From positions 72,162,128 to 72,226,127 of the forward strand of contig OY856186.1 of NCBI GenBank assembly GCA_963693315.1: a stretch of DNA of 64,000 bases. The letters are read 5' to 3'. The translations under genes were made by a program, and so were the position numbers. Under the pieces are notes generated by a model that was not told the origin of the DNA, searched no databases, and saw only the letters and a program-made list of their open reading frames with translations. Shown piece after piece: positions 48,290 through 60,855 of this stretch. The number at the start of each line of letters is the position of its first letter. Position 1 is the first letter of the stretch. The stretch is from Diogma glabrata (lineage: Eukaryota; Arthropoda; Insecta; Diptera; Cylindrotomidae).

Positions 48290-49740
48290 CTTTTATTTTC
48301 TGTAAAAAACTGTAACTGTAATTATTTATCTAACAAAACTTCTAGTTAAATAGTATTCTAGTCTGTACATCTAATTTTGCCATTTGTGTTAAATTGTTTA
48401 AAAAGATATTTAAATATTTATTTCCTTATTATAGTTTGAAAGCAAACATATAGTTATTAATAAAAGATTTAACGTTTGAATATAACTTTTGTTTCTTTGG
48501 AACATCGTGTTGTGTCAATGCAAAATTTATTTTTTAGTTTTTAGTTCATTTTCAATTTTATAAAGTTCAGTTTTCAATTTTATAAAGTTTAGTTCATTTT
48601 CAGTTTTTAAAAACTTTTTTTTTATTTTTTTTTTTATAGTTTTTAGCGATATACATTTTTTGAGTCGGTTTTTTGAATTTTATTTTACCTAAAAATAAGC
48701 TTACCACTTTAATATCACAGTATATACATCTTAAGTAAAACCAGCTATTAAAACCACTTACCTAAACTTTAATTTTTTTTTGCAAAAAATTCAAGTGTTT
48801 CCAATATGTACTTAGGCTTAATTGTTCACAAAAAACCCATCCAATTATCAAAATATGTTTTGCCATTATCATCCGCTTCTATATACAATATAACAATAGT
48901 TATGATATAAAAAAAAGTCAGTGACATCGAAGGACCACAGTGTATTTTGAAGATGATCGAGATCGATACAAATGAACGAAATTAAAAAATAAATCAGATA
49001 AAGTGGCATCTGTTTTTACTTTTTTTTTCATAAAAAAAAATAAAAAGAAATGGTGATAGGTATTTATGTCAAAATCATAATTTTAATATTAGGGGAGACG
49101 AAGGTCGAGTCTGCTATCACGGCCTGTATCATAATGATGAGTCACGGTTCGTATAACATAGAAAGATTTATCGCCTTTCATAAACCATTAATAAATTAAA
49201 ATAGATTATTAATGAAATAAGTCATGTTCATATGACCTGCTTTTTATATTTTGTTGAGCTTTAATAACGAAAATAAATAAATAGATTGAAGTCAGACTAT
49301 ATTCATTATCGCACTTGAATTTATAAATGAGTCCGATATTGAATATTATCGGACAAGGTCGGTTTTTATCGCCAATTGCGTCACTAAAATTGACGATCAT
49401 AAACGTGATTTTATAATTTGAAAGGAGCTAATAGTGCTCTGCTTGAACAATTTTGATAACAACTACCTAATTAGTTTCGAGAACTGCTGGATAACGACTG
49501 GATGTTAATTTTTTCTTAAGTATTTTTTTTCTACAATACTATATTAGATTTCAAGCACAGAATGATATAAATATTATACGAGTATGACGGTTTAAAACAC
49601 GAGCGAGCGCACTTTATACGAGCAAATATTATTATTATGTCAGTTATACTAGGGATTTCAATTCCGGGATACCGACACTTTTTTATGATCCCAAAATCCC
49701 GGGATATAAAATCCCGGGAACTGGATTAGCTTGCAAATTA
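48290..49740. other. AT-rich stretch with a CCCGGGA inverted motif
   Basis: Nothing coding. At about 49660-49718 TCCCGGGAT/ATCCCGGGA motifs repeat (CCGGGATACC, AATCCCGGGATATAAAATCCCGGGA), reminiscent of a hAT-type terminus, but no partner end or transposase was found. Confidence 0.4.
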
Positions 49741-49749
49741 GGTTTCACT

Positions 49750-50135
49750 AATGGCTTTTTAAAAATTGCGGTGAGTGCTCAGCAAAATTAGTAGCTATTT
49801 CCGTAATAAAAAGATTATTCTCTGCATCGATTAGTTTTCTACATAATATATTTTCTAAACCGAATAGAAAGGTTTTATTATGGTTATACTTTCGAAAAAA
49901 GTTTTTTAAATTTTATTGTTTCTTTATATTTACTCGAAATATTATTTCTAAAAAATTAGAAGCAGAAATGTTTGAATTAAAGATATCTCTAAGTCCCTGC
50001 CAATCTACAGCTTTATAATCCCAAACAAACCAGGATTAGTTCTAAACGGCTTAAGAACTTGTAAATCTAAATGTGTGGAAATCAAATTATGATCTGACCC
50101 ACCTAAGGTTCTGATACTTTTAATTGTACCAACAA
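49750..50135 (-). pseudogene. LINE endonuclease/linker fragment
   Basis: Minus strand: IKSIRTLGGSDHNLISTHLD (endonuclease SDH motif near 50090) followed after a frame change by VWDYKAVDWQGLRDIFNSN and, further on, AENNLFITEIATNFAEHS. The SDH block plus DW-x-x-LR matches the endonuclease end and linker of CR1/Jockey-type LINEs. Separate in strand from the 38-40 kb LINE. Confidence 0.55.
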
Positions 50136-50139
50136 TAGA

Positions 50140-52085
50140 TCATTTGTCAATAATAATTCTCTGCTTTTGCCTTTTGTATATTAATTTTTAAATAAAAATA
50201 TTAAAAAAACTTTTTTAAAGATGGTGCTAGGATCGAAGATCAATTTGAATTAAATTAATTTTTTTTCTGAAAATCGTTCTATCCTTACTCTAAAATATTC
50301 CAAACTAACAAAGAGGCGTTAATTCGTGTTCATGAGATATTTAATTTGAACGATTTTAGTCTGACTAAAAATTCTATTTTTTCATAATTTTTTCAAACAA
50401 CTTCCATTAACAAAATATTAAATTCAATTAAATTTTAACTTTTTTTGTTATGTAGTTCTATCATATACATATATAATGGCTAAACACAACCTACCTGTTT
50501 TTATTTAGTGGATTCACTTCTGCAATAAACTATTTGGTCAAAAATCAAACCACGTACATTCATTTTTTGTCATTTATTTTTGTAATTCTAAATCACATAC
50601 ATCTAAAAACGAACAAAGGTAAAATAAACGTTCTGAGCGCAAAATATTTGTAAAAAGATGGTTTGGTTTACCTTAACATGTTTTCATTTAATTGTTTTAC
50701 ACTACATTTTATTTCGTATTTAGTGAATTATAATAATCTAATATATATGTTTTCATTACGTCTTTTACAATAAAAAAAAGTATAAATTTAAAAAAATTGG
50801 GTAAATCATTAGAACTAAATTTAAATTGAATAAACATTTTTCATCACTTTTGCATATTATAACTAAACAAACACAAAAAATAATTTTAATTTTTTTATAA
50901 TCATAACGAGGCACAATGTGCTTAAATTAACTTTTGTTTATTACATAACAATGTTATATTTGTATGTTAACACTCTTCCTCAAAAATTTACGGTTTATAC
51001 ACCAACCTTCTCAAAACAAATATATAATTACTGATTAGTATATTAAAGGAAGCTAGTGTCTGCTTTGTATATTTAATAGTAAATTTTAGATAATATAATT
51101 TCAAATAATATATAAACAAACTCAAATAGCTTTTATTCTATCGCAGAGCTTCATTTTTTATTTAACTATATGTGATTCTTTAGTTAAAGCAAAAAAATCT
51201 AATATTGCCACTAATATGGTTAAATTTTTTTCTTTCTTTTAATATAACAAACCCTGATACAACTATTGGGATTATTGCTGATTAGTTATTATATGTATAA
51301 CATATGCGCTTTGCTCATTTCCATGTGTAATTAATTTGCTTGATTTCTAGACACTAGATAATATTAGTAAACTAAAAATTGGAATATAATTTTGATTTTA
51401 TAGTTATCTATCCGCGTTTTAAATTTTTTTTTTCTAGATTACTATTTTGTAAGTTTCGGATATCTATCATAGTTTAATTGTTGCTATAAACTACTGCAAA
51501 ACAAAAATTTTTAATTTATCATTTCATATAAAAATTACATAATGATTTAATGATTTTGTTGGTTGATATATTATTATTTCAATTATCACTATAATTACAT
51601 TCCGATTAGGTTATATAATTATTTGCAACAAAATCGTTAATTAATTTTACAAAAATAAAAGATATATTTGTATGCAAAAATACTTATTTCTTTAAATCAC
51701 ATATTAAAATTTATCATCACAATCAGTTTTTAAAAAAAATAATTTTTTTTATTATTTATTATTTTATTTTTTTGATATTTTTTATTTAACTGATTGGAAA
51801 CGATTTATTTTATTCAAACCTGTTTTTACTTATAATTTAAATTAAGGCAAATAATATTTATTTATCTTTATTTATAAAAAAGAAAAATATAAAATTTATT
51901 TTATAATAAAACTTTGAATAAATAAAATAGCCTTAGTTCAAGCTATCACTAGTAAAAATTGTTTTTTAATTAAATTAAATTTGCTTAAAATAAATTGATA
52001 TATTTTTGTTGTTGAAACCTGAAAAATAAAATTTGGGTTAGTTTTTTTAATAAAAGCAGAAATAAGCAGAAATAAGCAGAAATTT
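50140..52085. other. AT-rich stretch, nothing recognised
   Basis: 1.9 kb of very AT-rich DNA. No inverted ends, arrays or protein remnants seen. Confidence 0.5.
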
Positions 52086-52089
52086 GTTG

Positions 52090-52335
52090 GAGCTCAAAAT
52101 GGCGCTGATCAGGGTTACCATAATTTGATTTGGCCCTGATCCTGAGTGTAACTTTTTTGCCCAATCAGGCCTTGATTGTGATAATCGGATCAGGCTCTGA
52201 TCAATTTCGCCAAATAGAGCAAACTCTAGTACGGTATTTTGTATCAGGCCCTGATCAGATTGCCCAACTATAGACGTCAAATACGAAAAACCAAATCAGG
52301 GACGGATATATTCAAATAAGGTAAGCCCTAAAATT
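52090..52335. repeat. GATCAGGSCC-rich repeat, partial copy
   Basis: Multiple TGATCAGG/CCTGATCA motifs (GGCCCTGATCCTGAGTGT, GTATCAGGCCCTGATCAGAT) followed by TTCAAATAAGGTAAGCCCTA. The same blocks occur, inverted and complete, in the insertion at 62006-62523. Confidence 0.8.
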
Positions 52336-52384
52336 GGTTGAAAACTATAATTAGAAGTAATTGAAGATTCAGGTATATAAACAG

Positions 52385-52625
52385 ATGTTCGGGCGACCCA
52401 CCGCCATTTTGTCCAACTATGAAATGAATTCAGATCTTCAATTTGCAAGGAATTCCGAAGCATATGCCAAAGTTTTATCACGATCCCATACGTTTTTGTC
52501 AACCAACCAATCTCACCCACAACCAAACTACCCGCCCACAGACATGCACTATTTTGGCTATTAAGATCAAATTGGTCCAAAACAAAATATAAAATTAAAT
52601 TTAGAGTATGTAAGATTTTTTTCTC
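52385..52625 (+). repeat. Second copy of the 9.2-9.45 kb dispersed repeat tail
   Basis: CACCGCCATTTTGTCCAACT, AATTCAGATCTTCAATTTG, GCCAAAGTTTTATCACGATC, TTGGTCCAAAACAAAAT and GTATGTAAGATTTTTTTC occur in the same order as at 9230-9450. Confidence 0.85.
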
Positions 52626-52629
52626 GAAA

Positions 52630-53250
52630 AATTTGCCAGATTATTTATTGTCCAAAACCACAACTAAGTACAATAGTTAACTCGATTTCGATTTTTGTAT
52701 TATTTTGCATAGGCTTATAGCTTTCTGTGTTTGACTGTAAAGTCAGGTTTTCAACTGACCTTGACTTCCATGTAATCGGTAATAATCAAGTTATGATTCG
52801 TTCAATGTGTTGACTTGTGTCCATTATGAAAATGGCATATAGAGCACGCTCCCAAAGTAATTTTAATGTACGTGCCTCCTAGTAGCTCAGAATGCCCTCA
52901 ACTGGTTTCACAATTTTGTGCAACGTGGTTTCAGTTGATTTCAGTTGATGGTGGAACTGAGAGTTTTGATTAACGCAAGTATGGTGGAAGTGAAAGTCCA
53001 GAATATTTTCCATTATATTCAGTAGAAATAAAACCTTTTATCAAAAAAATTTATTTGATACAAAGAGCCAAAAACTAAAACATCAGATTAGTACTTTTTG
53101 GTAATTTTCTTCAGTAAATCTTCCTACGCAATTTTTAATTAAGAAAAATGTGGAAGGAGTAATCAATTTGAATCAGTATACTCATACAATATTTATTTTG
53201 CTGGAAATCTTTTATATGAATTACTTCACAATTGAAAATTATTCAGACCC
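52630..53250. other. Unassigned stretch
   Basis: No family recognised. A short repeat GTTTCAGTTGATTTCAGTTGATG lies at about 52930. Confidence 0.4.
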
Positions 53251-53253
53251 AAA

Positions 53254-53311
53254 AATTAGTTTTCTTACTCTTTGATGTGATCTGGGACATCAAAGAGTAA
53301 GAAAACTAATT
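53254..53311. repeat. Perfect hairpin, 25-bp arms, 8-nt loop
   Basis: AATTAGTTTTCTTACTCTTT-GATGT, loop GATCTGGG, then its exact inverse to 53311. No mismatches. Confidence 0.95.
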
Positions 53312-53379
53312 AAAAATTACGCAGCTTATGTTTGATGGCTACCCCCACTAAATTGAGCATACTCAGAAAATGCTTATAA

Positions 53380-53760
53380 AGATACAGAGAGTTGTGTCTC
53401 AAAGTGCCACATGACTACTTAAAAGAATTCTAACATCAGGAATAGAGATAGTTTTACTCCGATTTACTACATCGGAGCTTCTAGTAAGATTTGTATTCGC
53501 AATGACGAAGATTGTCTTTAGAAAAACATTGTCACCTCCACATAATGTCAGCATCTAAAAATCAGGATGCTCGTCGAAGCAACGAGAGTACAGAAACAGA
53601 AACGTTTGGCTAAACATTTGGCTGTAAGCTTACCGTACTGCTGATAAAATGTCCAAATAGTTGCCACCCGTAGCGATGGTAAGAATTAAATATGGTATCA
53701 GACTTATTGGTGAAAATGAGTTTCAGTAAGAAGTTTAGACCGAACTTATTATTTGGAATG
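53380..53760 (+). pseudogene. Possible LINE post-RT remnant
   Basis: Frame fragments KIQRVVSQSAT, SGIEIVLLRFTTSELLVRF and FRKTLSPPHN resemble the QR-x-x-C...TTP-x-x-ALE-x-LL block between RT and RNase H of Jockey/R1 LINEs. Weak, with several stops. Confidence 0.25.
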
Positions 53761-53764
53761 GGTG

Positions 53765-54225
53765 TTCCTTTAAAAGCGCCATTTTAATAATGGGACAAAA
53801 AACAGCTATAGAGAAACAAAGAGAGACTAAAAACCTCAAAGGTGTTTCGTAGCCATTATGTAGCCATTCTGTTACACCCCAAAAACAATTAACTTAACGA
53901 AAAAAAGAGAGTGCAGGTGAATAAACCAGCGTAATCTACGAATGCAGTCCCCCAAACTGTTTCAACAAATATCCCGAGGAACTCGGCAGAGTAAACGACG
54001 AAATATGTTATCTGCAAATATCTTTAATTTTGATGACAGGTACTACAAACCTAAACCAAAAAAAATTTACACTCGCAAGACATAATTGTAATTGAGTCAC
54101 AAAGTGTCACAAAGCTTGTCACAAAGTTTTATCAAAATTGGTTAATGAACAAAGGGTGTTTTGTGCGAACACACATAAGAACATAAAGAAAAAATCAACA
54201 GTGCTCACCTAAGTTCCAATAACAT
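53765..54225. other. Unassigned stretch with monomer-like motif
   Basis: CACAAAGTTTTATCAAAATTGGTTAATGAACAAA at about 54115-54150 resembles the end of the 157-bp monomers of the 6-9 kb array. Otherwise nothing recognised. Confidence 0.4.
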
Positions 54226-54227
54226 TG

Positions 54228-54270
54228 CTTCATAATTCCAGAATGTATTATACATTCTGGAATTATGAAG
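54228..54270. repeat. Perfect hairpin, 20-bp arms, 3-nt loop
   Basis: CTTCATAATTCCAGAATGTA, TTA, then the exact inverse. Confidence 0.95.
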
Positions 54271-54360
54271 TGTTCTAAAGTAATGTATCCAAATTACTCG
54301 AATTTGTAAATACCCTGTTAGTCGTGTACTCAATTTCCTAATTCAGTGAAAATAAATCTT

Positions 54361-54387
54361 GAAGTATCCTTGTTGCAAGGATACTTC
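54361..54387. repeat. Perfect hairpin, 12-bp arms
   Basis: GAAGTATCCTTG, TTG, CAAGGATACTTC. Confidence 0.93.
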
Positions 54388-54389
54388 GA

Positions 54390-55660
54390 AAATTAACCAC
54401 AATTATCGAAACAAAATAGGTTGAAATCTGATCTAGGATTCACTTTCGAATAAGATCGTTATTTAATTCTCAACCTCTACAATTTTGCAAGAGGCTTTGT
54501 TTCTACCTCCAATGCTTTGGTAACCTCGCTCAAACACGCCATCCTAACTGTTGCCGTTATATTTTCTCTCTCATGTTTCTCTTTGCAGCTAACAGTGTCA
54601 TTGTCATGACTTATGGAATACAAGCACTAACAATTGATCCAAGAACCTTAACATTCGTTCGTCAACAATTCCATCACAATCGGAGTCACGGTTACGGCAA
54701 ATGGAGCTGACTGCCATGATAAATACAGCATACTAACTAAAATTAAACACAGGCGATTCATTTTCGGACATTTTTACATCAGTGGTAAAAACCTTTATTT
54801 CTACTTCTTTATATATTTTAATGAACGATAAACTTCCTCATGAAATTAACGATCTATTACAGTTCGCAGCTATTATATTAAACCAACATTTAATTTGTGA
54901 CGTCGTTCAGTTGTAAAACAAAATGTAAACAAAAGCTTTTTACGCTATATTAATGTAGCGAACACACTGATAAGGGGGTGTTGTGGCATACAACAAGTTA
55001 TGATTTTTGACATTACAATAGTTTAAATTCACATAAACAGAACGCAAAAAATGGCAGTAAAAACACTTAAGCTCATTGAAAAATTAAGTAGAAACTACGA
55101 TCTTTTAGTTTTATTACAAATTTGAGGATTCATTTTTGCCTAATTATGGAATCAATTTTCTATTTTAAAAACCTTAAAATTACTATTAAAGAATTAAATA
55201 ATGTTATTTTATGTTTTATAATAACATGTAAGATTTTTAGTTTTATATAATAACATTAGTTATCAATTATTGTAACCTTTGTGTCTCGAATTTTACGCAC
55301 AACGTCATAATACAAACATCGAAATCGTCAAAATTAATTGTTACTTTAGTTTTGATATAAAACAAATGTTCCGTATTTTTTGATGTGGTATATAACCACA
55401 AACTTGACAAAAGCTAACGGAATTACTTTACAGCGAGAACTGAAAGCCATAATAAACTGAAATTGATTTTTTAATCAATTCGGCTTTGCTGAATTTAATT
55501 CAAAAAGAGAATAATTTGAATTTTTTCATTTTTCAAGTTGACAATGGAGGTTTTCTTTTAATTTGACCTTTATTCATTTTATTTAATACTAGCTTATTGC
55601 ATTTTATTTTAATTTTAACAAAACTTTCTTTTGCTTTAAGTTGATTATTTAATGTGTTTA
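54390..55660. other. AT-rich stretch, nothing recognised
   Basis: No ORF, repeat boundary or protein remnant identified. Confidence 0.5.
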
Positions 55661-55661
55661 G

Positions 55662-55730
55662 TTATATCCGGCTCGAAGGACCATCTAGAGTTAACTTTAT
55701 GTTGAACATGGTCCTTCGAGCCGGATATAA
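55662..55730. repeat. Perfect hairpin, 23-bp GC-balanced arms
   Basis: TTATATCCGGCTCGAAGGAC-CAT, a spacer of about 23 nt, then the exact inverse. The arms are more GC-rich than the surroundings. Confidence 0.95.
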
Positions 55731-56247
55731 TCTCAGCTGACTAAGAGAATTATAACTTTGACTTTTTTTAGAAATTGGTAGAAATTCACAACTTTTATTT
55801 TGCTGTTTTATTTATTTATAATTTTTCGAACCACTTTCTGGATTGTGATTGGATTCATTGATGTGATAAGTATTAATTTATTTTATCTAAATTCTTGGTT
55901 TAGAAAAATTTCTAATTTAAACTGAAATTCAATACAAACAACCATAATTTCCCTGTGGTGAACTATTTTTATATGTTCAAGCCCCATATTGGGCGCCATA
56001 GAACTCATTAGAAGGGGTCGATATTCAGCCAAAAAATAAATAAATCTACCATTACCACCAGAAATGCAAATCAGACAATTTTCATTGTTTAATTTAAGTG
56101 GGTAATTTATATTCATAAATATTTTATAAGATTAAATTTAAATTTTACTAACAAGAGTTGGAATAAAATATTTATATTTACCTTTGCTGAATGAAGTTTT
56201 TCTTCTGATTTGTATTAAAATGATGTTTCTTGATATAAATGGTTATT

Positions 56248-56544
56248 CTAGCAAACCACAGTTTCAGGCAACGGATTCTCAGTAATTCGAATTGATGTAA
56301 TTGAATCTCGATTCGAAATAATTAAATTTTCAGCAAAAGTATCATTATTGTTGTTAAAATTACCATTATTATTGTTATTATGGTTGATATACTGCGTATT
56401 ATTCAATGGCGATGAAAACGAAGATGAAGATGCTGTCCCCAAACCAATGTTATTAATAGTAGAACAATGATTCTTGAAGATGATATTTTTAGTTGTGGTT
56501 TTGTAGATGGTACGTGTCATTGATGATGGAATGATGGTTCGCAT
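56248..56544 (-). CDS. Low-complexity ORF, possible host exon
   Basis: ATG at 56544 opens 98 codons: MRTIIPSSMTRTIYKTTTK, then Ser-rich SSSSFSSPLNN, Asn-rich HNNNNNGNFNNNND, and SIRITENPLPETVVC before TAG. Asn/Ser homopolymer runs of this kind are common in real insect regulatory proteins, and the frame ends near a possible donor (GTG|GTTTGC). No domain is recognisable and no adjoining exon was identified; it could be chance in AT-rich DNA. Confidence 0.3.
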   Translation of the reverse strand: MRTIIPSSMTRTIYKTTTKNIIFKNHCSTINNIGLGTASSSSFSSPLNNTQYINHNNNNNGNFNNNNDTFAENLIISNRDSITSIRITENPLPETVVC

Positions 56545-56549
56545 ATGAG

Positions 56550-59460
56550 CTAGTTGTTATAATTGGTCGATTTTTTATATTTTCTCTGTTTTTTGGCAGA
56601 AAATTTATTTACTTTCATTACTTAGATTAATTTTTCTAATCGAAAAAACGTAACTCAGTTTTGTTCTTTTTTTCATTTTATTCCTAATTTTTTTTTAAAG
56701 CATATTTCGTCTTGATTTAGATTTTAAGACGAAAGTTACAAAACGAAAGATATATTCAAATAAACAAAAATTAAAAGAAAGATTTTTATAAAAAGCAAAC
56801 TAAATCTATTGAAAAACTGAAAGTAAAATCATTAAAACATTTATAAATAAAATTGAATTAAAAAAATATGGAAGCTTGCGGTGTGTGTGTGCTGTATTAT
56901 AAATTGGACATTATGAGATAATATAAAGATTGAAAAAATGTGTTTTTATAGAATTTTAATAATTATTTTCTACAAATTATTTTGTTTAATATTAAATTTT
57001 AGTATTCGTCTAAAGCGTTTCTATTACTTTGTATAAATAATGTTCATATAACGCATTTTATAAAAATATCAAATATAATTGTATTACCGACAACGGTTTA
57101 GTTTTATATACACACTACTAGTTCTAATCTAAATTGGTCGAACTTGTATACAAGAAATATGATTTATAAAACTGTTACAAAATATCTTGAAACATATAGG
57201 ATAACCCATGAGACTAAAAAGCTTCCGTTTTTACTGTTATGTGTTAACCATTTATTTCAAATTAAAAAATTGGAAGTATTGATTGCAATTATAAAAGAAT
57301 TATAAAAAATAAATTTAAAAATAAAATTTAATATGAAATAAATAATACTTATGATTAACAATTTTGATAAACAATAATAATTATAAATATTTATTATTAT
57401 TTGACTGAATATTTAATAATTTTAAATATATAATTTTTGAATGTAAATAATAACAATTATTTATGACATAAAAATTTACTTTAAATTAAAAAATAAAGTT
57501 GAATAATATTTTTTGTGTTCTAATTCTAATAACTGTTCATACTTTCTAGGCTTAATAATCTTGATATTCTTTGTAATGCTCCAACAGCTAAAAACAATTA
57601 AAAAATGAGTTAAAATAATAATAATAAAGAAAATAAAAAAACTATCAGAGTATAATAAATAAAAAAATTTAGAATAAAATCTATCTACATATTTTAGGAA
57701 TCAAAAAAACACAAAATTTTATGGTTGAAAATTTTTACCAAACGACATGTCTTACTGGAAGTAAGATTGTTACAGGTTTTAAGGTAAAATTGTAATATAC
57801 CTTGAAAATCTTTTAAAAAAGACAAACTTCTGTATCTACAAATAATTAAATTTATTATTTACCGAATTTTAAAACTATAATTTATTGGGTATAATGTTAA
57901 CACTTACTCTTAGTTTCCGTTAAAAATATTTACAATGATTAGAATATTTTTTAAAAAGTAATTCAAATGTAGACAATAATTTTTCATAAAACTCATTGAA
58001 CAAGGCTGTAAGTTTCAAATGTGGTGTAGCGTGATAACCAACTCGTTTACAATACTAGCTCCTGACCATAAATTCATACCAACCCTTCGTAACGTAACCA
58101 GCAAAAGCACTTTACAAATTTTAAGGATAAGTGAAATTTTTGGACACAAGCCTTTTAAGAGGAGAGTTTAAAACGACAAGATGTTAAATGATCCCAATAT
58201 ACGAAATCTTATAAAGACCTACCTCAACAACTACTAAATGGTGAGAAAAATAAAAGGAATTGATGACGGCTACATAAGTATTAGCAACTGTCAGATAGTA
58301 GAAAGGTCCAAAGCTTTAATGTTTGTTTCACACAATACTCAGAGAAAACTCTGTTCATGAACAACTTAATGGTTTGAAGTTTTAACATTTGTTTGGGAGA
58401 AAGTGTGTTATGATACAAAATGATTGGAACTTTTCTTGCAACTTATACACCGCGTTGCATCAACATTAACTCTTATATCTTAAGATTATTGATGTTTGAA
58501 ATAAACAACTCCTGAGAACACCTGCCATTAAAATCCTACTCAGTTTGTTATATGTGTTTAGTCCATTTAACGAAGTATCACCAAAATTATTACATAATAA
58601 TATAAGGGGACATTATGAACATTAATTTAGTATTTGTAAAGCAAAGAAACTCAAAACTCGTGAACGTTTCCTCAATGTTTGGAAATTAATTTTCTACTCA
58701 ATTAATTGCAATATATTAAAATTTTAACTCTGTCATAGACAGACATACTCTGACATAGTGATGAAAAATCTAAAATCCTCAAAGGTGAAAATAAATTAAT
58801 CGTGTTCTTTTTTAAGACCTGTTCTAGCTAAATTTCTTTTTGAATGTCCATCTGATCCGGTAGCTAAGTGGTACACAATTTTTAGACCTCAATCATTGGA
58901 AATTTAGTAACTTTTATTTCTCTATTACTTAAGTTTTAATTTTCTAACATCCTAAATCTTTGTGATGGGATCGGAGGGACATACGAAAAATAAAACAAAT
59001 AAAGTCGTTAAAAAAATGTTAAAGTTATTTCATCAACTGAGGCGTTGTATAACTTTTAAAACTTTCTAAATTTTTTCGGCTAGGCAAAATGATTTAAAAA
59101 AAGGAATAAACGTATATACGCAGGATTTCACGAATAAATCGGATTATGATGCAAGTATTTGCCACATTATCAATATTAAGTTACTATTCCAGCTCCCATT
59201 GATTGCTTAAAATGCCAACGGGTTTTGCAATAAGATGGGAAAGATGCAAAATTTCGAATGGTGGCCATCAAACAGAATTTTATCAAAAATTCTGTTTAAT
59301 TCTGCGCCGGCATTTTTTCAAGCCCATTTAAATTCTGTCGCATTATAAATTATGTCTACAACATTTTTCAAACTATAGCGACCCCCGAAGTTAAAATCCA
59401 ACGTAATTCTAATATCGACAAATTATAATTATAATTTAATTATAAAAACTCTCATATTAC
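56550..59460. other. AT-rich stretch, nothing recognised
   Basis: 2.9 kb. A short AACAGAATTTT/AAAATTCTGTT hairpin at about 59272-59297. No gene or transposon boundary seen before the hAT at 59470. Confidence 0.5.
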
Positions 59461-59661
59461 GTTCTAGTACAGGGATGTCAAACTCACGGCAAGCGTTCCA
59501 CTTGTGGCCTGCTGCATAAATTGTTGTGGCGCTCAACACTTTTGCTATTAAACTATTTTTAATTAAAACACTGTAGGTATAGTGTTTTAATTAAAAATAC
59601 AAAAATGCATAAAAAAAATTGATTTATCAAAAATTCAAAAATAATCTCATAATACAAAATA

Positions 59662-60855
59662 GTCTAGTAACTTTATACATAGCAGTTTGCGTCAAATCCG
59701 GTAGTTCTGATTTTTTGCAGACTTGTTTATGATGTTGGCCTAATGAATAATCCAAGTTTGTGACCTCGAGCGCCGAACGCAACTTCGTTAAAAATCGAAA
59801 AAACCGCGAAAAAATCGGATTTTTTTTCTTCAAAATTTGGCGATTATAACCTTAAAGGACTAGTGTTTTCTTTTCTTAGGACGTTAAAGTAGACTAAATT
59901 TGCTACAATATGATAGGAAAACTGTCTCTGAAGAACCAATAGTTTCCGAGATTAAGCCATTCAAAGTTTATCATTTTTTCGAACTTCGCAACTTTTTGCA
60001 ATTCTTTCGTTCCAAATGAATTTTGACCCTGAATATACTATCGAAGCCCTGTACTTTTATTACGGGATGTTAAAAAGGAACATGAGAAGTGTGAACGATG
60101 ATGTTTAAACTAAACTACAAATAATGAACTAAAAAAGATAAGTACAACAAAAGTTAGAAAGTTTATTTGTTAGGAAATTGAGTAATATTCAACGTCAAAA
60201 AATTAAATTAATTTTTCCCTCTTGGAAGGTCCTGCTTGAGGTTCATCCGTATCTGGATCGACGTATTGGGATTGTATATCCCTATCAGAGGATGGTGATG
60301 AATTGTCGACGTCGTGTGCCCACAAGTCATCTTTCATTTCGACATCGGAGAGATCATCACCTTCTGGGATATCTGCTACTGCAACCACAAAAATGATCAG
60401 GTACAGTTACATAATCTTCTTTTCTCATCGGTCACCACACACATATATTTATTAATACAATTATTAGAACAGGGTTGTAGATAACTCTACAAAGGTATAT
60501 TGCAAACAATTGCGAGGTTCGAAAAAAGTGATAAACTTTGAAAGCCTTAATCTCGGAAACTATTGGGTCTACAGAGACAGTTCTAGTATCATATTGTAGC
60601 AAATTTAGTCTACTTTAAAAACGTCCTAAGAAAGGTTAAAGAAAAAACTAGTCCTTAGGGCTATAATCGCCAAAATTTGAAAAAATAACGATTTTTTCGT
60701 GGTTTTTTCGATTTTTGACGAAGTTGCGTTCAGCGCTCGAGGTCACAAACTTGGATTATCCATTAGGCCAACATCATAAACAAGTCTGCAAAAAATTAGA
60801 ACTACCGGATTTGACGCATACTACCCCATACTCTCGGGCGACAAAGTTACTGGAC
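59662..60855. mobile_element. Foldback element, about 350-bp arms, nested in hAT
   Basis: The left arm starts TAGTCTAGTAACTTT (59660) and the right arm, inverted, TAGTCCAGTAACTTT (ends 60857), consistent with a TA target site. Shared blocks: GCGTCAAATCCGGTAGTTCT, TGATGTTGGCCTAATG, CAAGTTTGTGACCTCGAGCG, TAAAGTAGACTAAATTTGCT and AATAGTTTCCGAGATTAAG. The roughly 500-bp loop carries a terminal-exon-like ORF on the minus strand. Confidence 0.85.
60203..60382 (-). CDS. Acidic C-terminal exon carried inside foldback element
   Basis: The minus-strand frame after a strong acceptor (TTTTTGTGGTTGCAG, near 60383) reads ADIPEGDDLSDVEMKDD, LWAHDVDNSSPSSDRDIQSQ, YVDPDTDEPQAGPSKREKLI and a stop at 60203-60205. 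AATAAA follows about 35 bp later (TTTATT at 60162-60167 on +). The Asp/Ser/Pro-rich composition is protein-like and unlike the AT-rich surroundings. It looks like the last exon of a gene, either the element's lost transposase or a captured host gene; the family is not recognised. Confidence 0.45.
   Translation of the reverse strand, partial: AVADIPEGDDLSDVEMKDDLWAHDVDNSSPSSDRDIQSQYVDPDTDEPQAGPSKREKLI

Noticed and set aside
49655..49725. CCCGGGA-rich block as a hAT terminus
   Set aside because: No matching opposite end, TSD or transposase found.
53254..53311. Perfect hairpin as a miRNA gene
   Set aside because: Mismatch-free 25-bp stem with a short loop lacks the usual bulges and flanking stem of animal pri-miRNAs.
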